From contig NW_005179037.1 of NCBI RefSeq assembly GCF_000350225.1, forward strand, positions 62,001 to 126,000: a stretch of DNA of 64,000 nt, read 5' to 3'. Positions 59,157 through 64,000 of the stretch are shown one piece after another. A program made the translations under genes and the position numbers. Each line of letters opens with the position of its first letter. Position 1 is the first letter of the stretch. The notes under the pieces are model-generated. The model had not been told where the DNA came from, did no database searches, and saw only the letters and a list, made by a program, of their open reading frames with translations. This DNA is from Chondrus crispus. Lineage: Eukaryota; Rhodophyta; Florideophyceae; Gigartinales; Gigartinaceae.

Positions 59157-59892
59157 TTCTACGACCACATGCAGATACGCATGAGACACAACGACAGGTT
59201 TGACACGTGTAAAATCAAAAACAGTCCGCGTGACGAGCTGAGCAAGTTTGATTTTCAACGTGTACACGTGTGATTCTGTACACAGTTGCACTCTACAGTA
59301 CAGGGTGCCTGGCACGTGCCAAAGGTTTACAGAGTCCATGGACTGCAGCACGGGTACAGCAGGACAGAAATATACCGTTGCGCGAGTTTTGAATTCGTAA
59401 GGAAAAATGTGCACTGTTGTAATTGACAGTGGACAGGACCTCACGAGAGATTCTGATTCATAAGGCAACGCGTGCGCTGTAAACAGTCCTTGCAGAATTG
59501 ATTTGAATTCGTAAGGCAACGTGTGAGCTGTAAACGTGCCTTACGAATTTGTGCCACGCTGGATTTGGAATAGTAAGGGAATTTGTGCTTTGCTGTGCTT
59601 TGTTGGACTGCCTTACTAATTTCTCCCTCAGGACAGTGGTAATTCGTAAGGCGGTTTTCTGTTATGTTTGTTGGGCCATCGCCAGTTTGGCTGAGTAGCA
59701 AGACGGGCACATGTGTTAGAGCCAATACTTTTGTATTATGTGTGTCGTAGTCTTTGGTAGTAGAGTTCTAGAAGATTGCAGAAGTTTATAAGTAGTGCCA
59801 GAAGTTGGCGACTCAAAGTAAATCGGTACCCAATCCTTCAACTTCACCTCACCAACCGTCCTTCGAATCCCCTTCGCCCCGCTGACCTACCA
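59157..59892 (+). repeat. LTR-like segment right of Copia-2
   Basis: Several copies of ATTCGTAAGG (about 59394, 59457, 59510, 59642) and inverted CCTTACGAATT (59554), a CACGTGTACACGTG-type cluster (59203-59273), and a TATA-like GTTTATAAG near 59785. It ends CTACCA at 59892. A primer site follows, so it behaves as the 5' LTR of a following Copia copy. Confidence 0.55.
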
Positions 59893-59895
59893 TTA

Positions 59896-59909
59896 GGTTA
59901 TGGGCCCAG
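59896..59909 (+). promoter_or_regulatory. Copia primer-binding site for half initiator-Met tRNA
   Basis: GGTTATGGGCCCAG is complementary to the anticodon stem-loop of eukaryotic initiator tRNA-Met (CUGGGCCCAUAACC), the half-tRNA primer used by Drosophila copia-type elements. It lies 3 nt after the LTR-like end. No gag follows; the sequence runs into a 24-bp tandem repeat. Confidence 0.8.
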
Positions 59910-59951
59910 TTCAACGTTATCATTCTGCTGTGTGAGTGTTTGTTCTCAGTG

Positions 59952-60047
59952 TCTGCTGCCGTTCTCGTTTTGGTCTCTGCTGTCGTTCTCGTTTTGGTCT
60001 CCGCTGTCGTTCTCGTTTTGGTTTCTGCTGTCGTTTCCGCCGTCGTT
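59952..60047 (+). repeat. 24-bp tandem repeat, 4 copies
   Basis: Units of the form TCTGCTGTCGTTCTCGTTTT plus GGTC at 59952, 59976 and 60000, with a degenerate fourth at 60024. It opens repetitive frames on both strands (for example SAVVLVLV) without meaning as protein. The remaining sequence to 60204 is T/C-rich without a gene. Confidence 0.85.
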
Positions 60048-60204
60048 TTCATCGCCGTTGTTGTTCGTTTGTTCCGTCGCCGTCTACCTCCTGTCGTTAT
60101 CATCTTGGTCGTTCGTCTACGTCTACCCGCTGTCGTTTCAACTTGGTGGATGTTCTTCTTGTCTGTTGCAGCTTGGTCTTGGCAATCGTTGTGTGAGCTG
60201 TGGG

Positions 60205-61700
60205 TGTAGTCCCTAGTCGCCAACGTACCATATCAATCCAAGAAGACTGCCCTTCGATCACGCCGGTGATCGTCGTAGCTGCCGGTACCCTCGCTCTTGG
60301 TGAAAGGCTTGTGCCATTGAAAATCTGACTTGAGCGAGGGTCCGACCAAGAGTCGTCGAGAGACGAAACACTGATCCTCGGGGAGGATCACAGTGTACTG
60401 GTCTAGTAGATCCGCACTCTGCCTTCGGGAGGTGCATCGGCGGTGTGGGTGACGCTCTCGGTATTAGCCCTATAGGTACGACTTTGGTCCCCTGGGTGAG
60501 GAGAATACGAGCCTAAACACTGAACCTCTCACTATACGTGTATAAGGTTGCGTACCTTGATTAAGTTCGCACGGAAGAGGGTGACCCTAGGCGTGATTGT
60601 GAACAAATCACACGAGTACGACGAAGGCAGCTTCATTCTTGTGTTGTGGGAAACCTGTAGTGCAATACGCACCTGGAAAGGGGGGTGAAAAGAAAGGAAA
60701 ATATTTGGATATGAAAAGTAGTCCGGGGTGGGGGACACACGTGTGAATAATTGCACAGTTTTAATTTTTAATTGTTTTATTTTATTTAGTTAATTAGTTG
60801 GCATTAATTTTGCTGACACTAGATTAGATCTAGGATCTAGCGCCGCGAGCTACTGTACTGGCTCCGGCGGGGCGATATATACCTTAGCCCTCTGACGACC
60901 AAGTCAGTAAATGTAACCCGAGTTGCCAGAGTTGAATGTCGCCTTGGTCGAAGTCCGTCTCTACCAAGACGCACCCTTTTACCTAAGCCTACGGCATCCT
61001 TTGCGCTCGGAGGTTCCCTTTTTTCTTTTTCCTTTATTTCCCTATTCTGTTCTATTTCTATTTCTATCTTTCCCTTAATTGTGTTTGTTCCATTGGAGTC
61101 GGTTGCGACCGATCCGGTGTAGGTGTTTTAGCCATCGGGCAACACGTTGTCTAGCGCTGCTACTGTTTCAAGTTCCGTCGGAAGGCTGTTGCGACGACGC
61201 CTCCGTCGAAGGTCTTACTGTATAAGACAGAGTTGGTACCACCTACCGCGATTGCGATTGCGCTGGTGAGGGTGTTTTTAGCCATCTGGCAACACTTCGG
61301 TCGTAGCGCTGCTGCACAATTACGATCCCGTCGGGTAGTGCTGAGCAAGCCCCCGTCGAAGACCTTGAATTATACCCAAGGTGCTGAAGACGTTCGTCGA
61401 GCATTGGCCTTACAACCCAGCGAACCGCGGTTACATTCTCGTATACAAGCCCAACCCGCACTCGCCGAGCGCTCAAGTCTTCACAAGTCTCTACCACCAT
61501 TTTCCTCCCGGGCCCGGCATCTTTCCTTACTCCCCCGTCGGAGTTGAGCAACCGTGGGCCGCAAGCCCACACAAGGGGAAAGGGAGTCTCGAACGCTCCG
61601 TAGCGCGTGCCATCAGCAGTTGTTGTTTTTGCTGTTGTTTTTCGTCTTTTTGTTTGACCGTCGGACTGTGTTCGCCGCCTGCCAGGCACATTGCACTACA
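60205..61700 (+). repeat. Gypsy-3 5' LTR (presumed), ~1.5 kb
   Basis: Proposed start TGTAGTCCC at 60205 and end GCACTACA at 61700, by analogy with TGTAG...CTACA of Gypsy-1 and from the primer site that follows. A TATA box GATATATACC lies near 60876. An imperfect ~150-bp duplication is present (about 61110-61225 and 61262-61385: GTGTTTTAGCCATCKGGCAA). CACACGTGTG occurs near 60738. Without the 3' LTR the left limit is unconfirmed. Confidence 0.55.
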
Positions 61701-61956
61701 AAAGTGGTCTCCCGACCTAGAATTGTGTCTACAGCAAACCCGACCTAGAATTTTGTCTACGACATATTTGACCTGGAGTTGCACTACAAAAGTGGTCTCC
61801 CGACCTGGAATTCGTCTACTGTGCAGGAGACCTGATCAAGAGTTTTGCCTACGAAAGTCCTGATCTGGAGTTGTACTACGAAGGTGGTCTGGGTAACGGA
61901 GTCTCTTTTTTATTTTTTGTTTGTACTTTTTTTGTGTAGGTTCGCTCGTACGAGCG
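61701..61956 (+). other. Gypsy-3 primer site region and leader, internally repeated
   Basis: TTGCACTACAAAAGTGGTCT and the following CCCGACC occur at 61691 and again at about 61779, so LTR end plus primer site (TGGTCTCCCGACC at 61705-61717 and 61793-61805) are duplicated. Around them about six degenerate units of the form GACCTRGARTTNTGTCTAC are seen between 61715 and 61880. Which copy primes reverse transcription cannot be decided. Confidence 0.65.
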
Positions 61957-64000
61957 ATGTCGACCAGCGCCCCCGGGGACGTCGGTCCCGGGGCGAGTAG
62001 GAGCGGATCGGCAAGGGCGTCGAGGATCCCGCGGGGTCCTCGCACCCGAAGCCAGGCCAATACGGCCACGGATCCCGAAGGTCAAGAAATCCCGACGGGG
62101 ATTGAAGCCGACAAGGATAACCTATTCTACAGGTTCGAGAAGATGGGCGAGGAAATTCGCCAAGAGATGACGAAAAATCTCGAGGCTGAGTTAGCCCTCG
62201 TCCGGAAGCAACTGGAGTTGCAAGCATCCGAGTTCCACACCGTTTTAGGAGAGCTGTCGGCTCGTGTGGATCTCGTCGAGAAGGAGCGAGGTGAGGCGAC
62301 CGACGGTCTGGAGCCGGAGGTCCTAGCTTCGTTGAAAATTTCGGTCAAGGACGAAAGGCGCGACGCGAATCAAGCTTTGGAGTCCTTAGGTAAATTTAGG
62401 AGCAGTATCGACGACTGGTTTGACCGCGCCGCTCATCGTCTCAAGGACCTTGAACAGGTCGCCGGGCAAGAGCCGCTCCCAACGGGTCGAGAAGGCGACC
62501 GTCGATCGAAGAAGGACAAGGCCGCTGTACAGCGGAGTTCGAAGTCGAAGACTTCGAAGAAGAATCTGCGACGCCGGAGCAAGAGTCACTGTAGTGACGA
62601 GCCGGAGGGCCAAGACTCAACGGCCGAGTCGAATGGCCTTTCCGAAGATGGTGACGACGGTTCGTCGAACCATGCCAGCGATTCCGAACATCGTTCAGAC
62701 GAAGGAAAAGGAATTTCGCAGGGCAAGAAAATTACCTCCAGACGGGGCGGAGTCAATTCGTCCGCCTCGCGGAGAGACAAGGACGCGGAGCCCGAAGATG
62801 TCGCAACGCGGCGCGGGCCGCGATGGGAGGAGTTGGAGGAGCTGAATCCGACCAACTACCTTTCCAAGAAATTACTTTCGTACCGAACGTACCGCTTGCG
62901 GAACCCGCAGACATATTTGTCAAGTTCCCGGCGGACCGCCGTGCGAAAAATCAGGAGAGATATTCAGCCTAAGGTGAAGAAGGACAACACGTTCACAGGT
63001 GGGGACGGGGTCCTTGTGTTGGATTTTTTGGCAAAATTAGTTCAAGAGTTTGACACTCAAGAAATGAACGAGGGGCAAGCGATCCGCTTGTTGCACGAAT
63101 TTCTAAGCGGCATCGCCTTGAGGCAGTACACTTCGGTGTCTCAGACGGCCGGGTCCCATCACGGAAAGGTATCCGTTTGGCCGGAGGCCGTACAGTGGTT
63201 GTTGAGGAGTTTCGCAACCGACGAGGCCATCCGTCAAGCCGTACTCGCATTGCGAGAGGTTCAGCAAAGACCGTCTGAAGACGAGATGGAATTTTATATC
63301 CGTCTGACGGACGCCAGCAATCGATGTGGAAACGTATATTCGATGGAAGAACAAATGACGATGTTTATTGAAGGACTCGATTCGAGTATCAAGCCGATGG
63401 TATCTCAATACCGACAAGACAATCGGGACGTTTCGTTTCTGAGACTAGTTAATTACGCGAAAGCGCATGGCTCGGCGAGCCGCGCTAAGGACAAGAAGAC
63501 CAAGGAGGTCACGATTCAGACGCCGTCGACGTTCAGGGCGGAGAAGAAGCGGAGGGCTTCTTATCCCGGTCGCAAAATTTATGCCGCCATCCATTTAGCC
63601 GAGTCAATTTCCGCGTCAGATGAGCGCGGAGCGCACGGAAGTAGCGAAAATCACTACGAGGGCGCGTTGGTAGCCGAAGGCGAGTTCATTGAGCCATCGG
63701 AGGGCTACGGACGCGAGGACTACGGGGCAAGCGGGTCGTCAACTTTACCGACGCCCACATATACGACGGAGTCGTTTTCAGAGCCCACGGATCCCGTGAT
63801 GATGTTTCGGGAACGTGGCCACACGCCGGCGCCACGCATTCCGATGGAAGACAAGAGTACGACGTTTCAAAGGCCAGGTTGGATGGGAAAGCCGCAACTT
63901 CAAGGAAGGCCGCCGGCCCGTGGAGGGCCTAGGCCTCAATATCCCGTCAAGACGCACGGACTGGTGTGCTATCATTGCTATGAAAAGGGGCACGACGCGC
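61957..64000 (+). CDS. Gypsy-3 Gag, N-terminal 681 codons, runs off the window
   Basis: ATG at 61957; I read every codon to 64000 without a stop. Residues ~1-35 are Ser/Arg-rich. A charged helical stretch follows (~50-120: FEKMGEEIRQEMTKNLEAEL, ELSARVDLVEKERGEA), then a Lys/Ser/Asp-rich region (~180-290). A capsid-like domain lies at ~350-500 (VLVLDFLAKLVQEFDTQE, AIRLLHEFLSGIALRQY, SVWPEAVQWLLRSFATDEA, RPSEDEMEFYIRLTDASNR, MTMFIEGLDSSIKPMVSQY). At the window edge is the start of a CCHC knuckle, VCYHCYEKGHDA (C-x2-C-x4-H). The intact frame and long LTR suggest a young copy. The protein binds and packages the element RNA. Confidence 0.8.
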   Translation, partial: MSTSAPGDVGPGASRSGSARASRIPRGPRTRSQANTATDPEGQEIPTGIEADKDNLFYRFEKMGEEIRQEMTKNLEAELALVRKQLELQASEFHTVLGELSARVDLVEKERGEATDGLEPEVLASLKISVKDERRDANQALESLGKFRSSIDDWFDRAAHRLKDLEQVAGQEPLPTGREGDRRSKKDKAAVQRSSKSKTSKKNLRRRSKSHCSDEPEGQDSTAESNGLSEDGDDGSSNHASDSEHRSDEGKGISQGKKITSRRGGVNSSASRRDKDAEPEDVATRRGPRWEELEELNPTNYLSKKLLSYRTYRLRNPQTYLSSSRRTAVRKIRRDIQPKVKKDNTFTGGDGVLVLDFLAKLVQEFDTQEMNEGQAIRLLHEFLSGIALRQYTSVSQTAGSHHGKVSVWPEAVQWLLRSFATDEAIRQAVLALREVQQRPSEDEMEFYIRLTDASNRCGNVYSMEEQMTMFIEGLDSSIKPMVSQYRQDNRDVSFLRLVNYAKAHGSASRAKDKKTKEVTIQTPSTFRAEKKRRASYPGRKIYAAIHLAESISASDERGAHGSSENHYEGALVAEGEFIEPSEGYGREDYGASGSSTLPTPTYTTESFSEPTDPVMMFRERGHTPAPRIPMEDKSTTFQRPGWMGKPQLQGRPPARGGPRPQYPVKTHGLVCYHCYEKGHDA

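Larger units (their letters stand above)
56211..59892 (+). mobile_element. Copia-2: truncated Copia element lacking RT and RNase H
   Basis: An LTR-like end (to 56891), part of gag, protease and integrase in one frame (56896-59156), and a second LTR-like segment ending at 59892. No reverse transcriptase or RNase H. The primer site and gag N-terminus are missing after the first LTR-like end. The two LTR-like segments share their last ~100 bp (AGTAAA, GGTACC, CCTTC, CTACCATTAG) and AATTCGTAAGG words but are otherwise diverged, so they may come from different copies. Confidence 0.65.
60205..64000 (+). mobile_element. Gypsy-3: 5' part of a third LTR element
   Basis: A presumed 1.5-kb LTR (60205-61700), the same primer-site sequence as Gypsy-1 and Gypsy-2, a leader of short repeats and a gag frame open to the window end. 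The protein sequence is clearly different from Gypsy-2 Gag, so it is a separate family. The element continues beyond the window. Confidence 0.75.

Noticed and set aside
59849..60223. Thr/Lys/Arg-rich minus-strand frame of 124 codons
   Set aside because: Produced by the 24-bp tandem repeat at 59952-60047; no domain.

Overview
This 64-kb window is a eukaryotic repeat nest and is almost entirely transposable elements. The only recognisable cellular gene is a broken HGH1-like gene near 42.2-43.2 kb. The DNA transposons are AT-richer and the Gypsy elements and HGH1 are GC-rich. A red alga (for example a Chondrus-like genome) is my best guess for the source, but this is a weak inference from the overall character of the repeats. 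No bacterial-type operon, Shine-Dalgarno site or CRISPR array is present.

Layout. 0.7-7.4 kb: decayed Copia element (Copia-1) with ~300-bp LTRs, abutting a hAT transposase gene read on the minus strand (10.1-7.4 kb). The hAT gene is itself split by a 656-bp non-autonomous hAT-like element that sits between the two zinc-binding histidines of its BED finger. 10.8-12.0 kb: retroelement integrase remnant. 12.4-14.4 kb: complete pogo/Tigger element with TIRs and a TA target duplication; its transposase carries two amber codons and a lost catalytic Asp. 16.7-17.2 kb: array of palindromes. 17.2-22.5 kb: MULE-1, a Mutator-like transposase followed by a second gene with a C2H2 finger and a Ulp1-type (C48) protease, broken by a solo LTR. 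24.4-41.7 kb: MULE-2, a related element with the same two genes. A 12.1-kb Gypsy element (Gypsy-1) with a GATAA target duplication splits its transposase, and a second hAT-like MITE splits its Ulp1 gene. 42-43.2 kb: HGH1-like gene. 43.9-56.2 kb: Gypsy-2, a chromovirus with intact gag (856 aa) and pol (1526 aa) and a long antisense ORF (740 aa) between pol and the 3' LTR. 56.2-59.9 kb: truncated Copia-2 without reverse transcriptase, followed by an LTR-like end with an initiator-Met half-tRNA primer site. 60.2-64 kb: 5' part of a third element (Gypsy-3) whose gag is open to the window edge.

The nest can be read in layers. Removing Gypsy-1, MITE-1 or MITE-2 together with one target duplication restores the host reading frame exactly, so the two MULEs and the hAT are the oldest layer. 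Gypsy-1 is younger (LTRs differ at about ten of 700 positions) although its coding region has frameshifts and stops. Gypsy-2 is the best candidate for an autonomous element.

Most interesting signals: (1) the antisense ORF of Gypsy-2, inside a 3' module bounded by two near-identical copies of a hairpin plus polypurine tract; (2) compensatory base changes in LTR stem-loops between Gypsy-1 and Gypsy-2, and separately between two solo LTRs; (3) two conserved hairpins filling the gag-pol gap; (4) two MULEs in which a zinc-finger/Ulp1 gene follows the transposase within 30-48 nt; (5) local inverted duplications inside coding regions, one of them on the first catalytic Asp of MULE-1; (6) a CACGTGTAC-type motif repeated in the terminal regions of unrelated element families.
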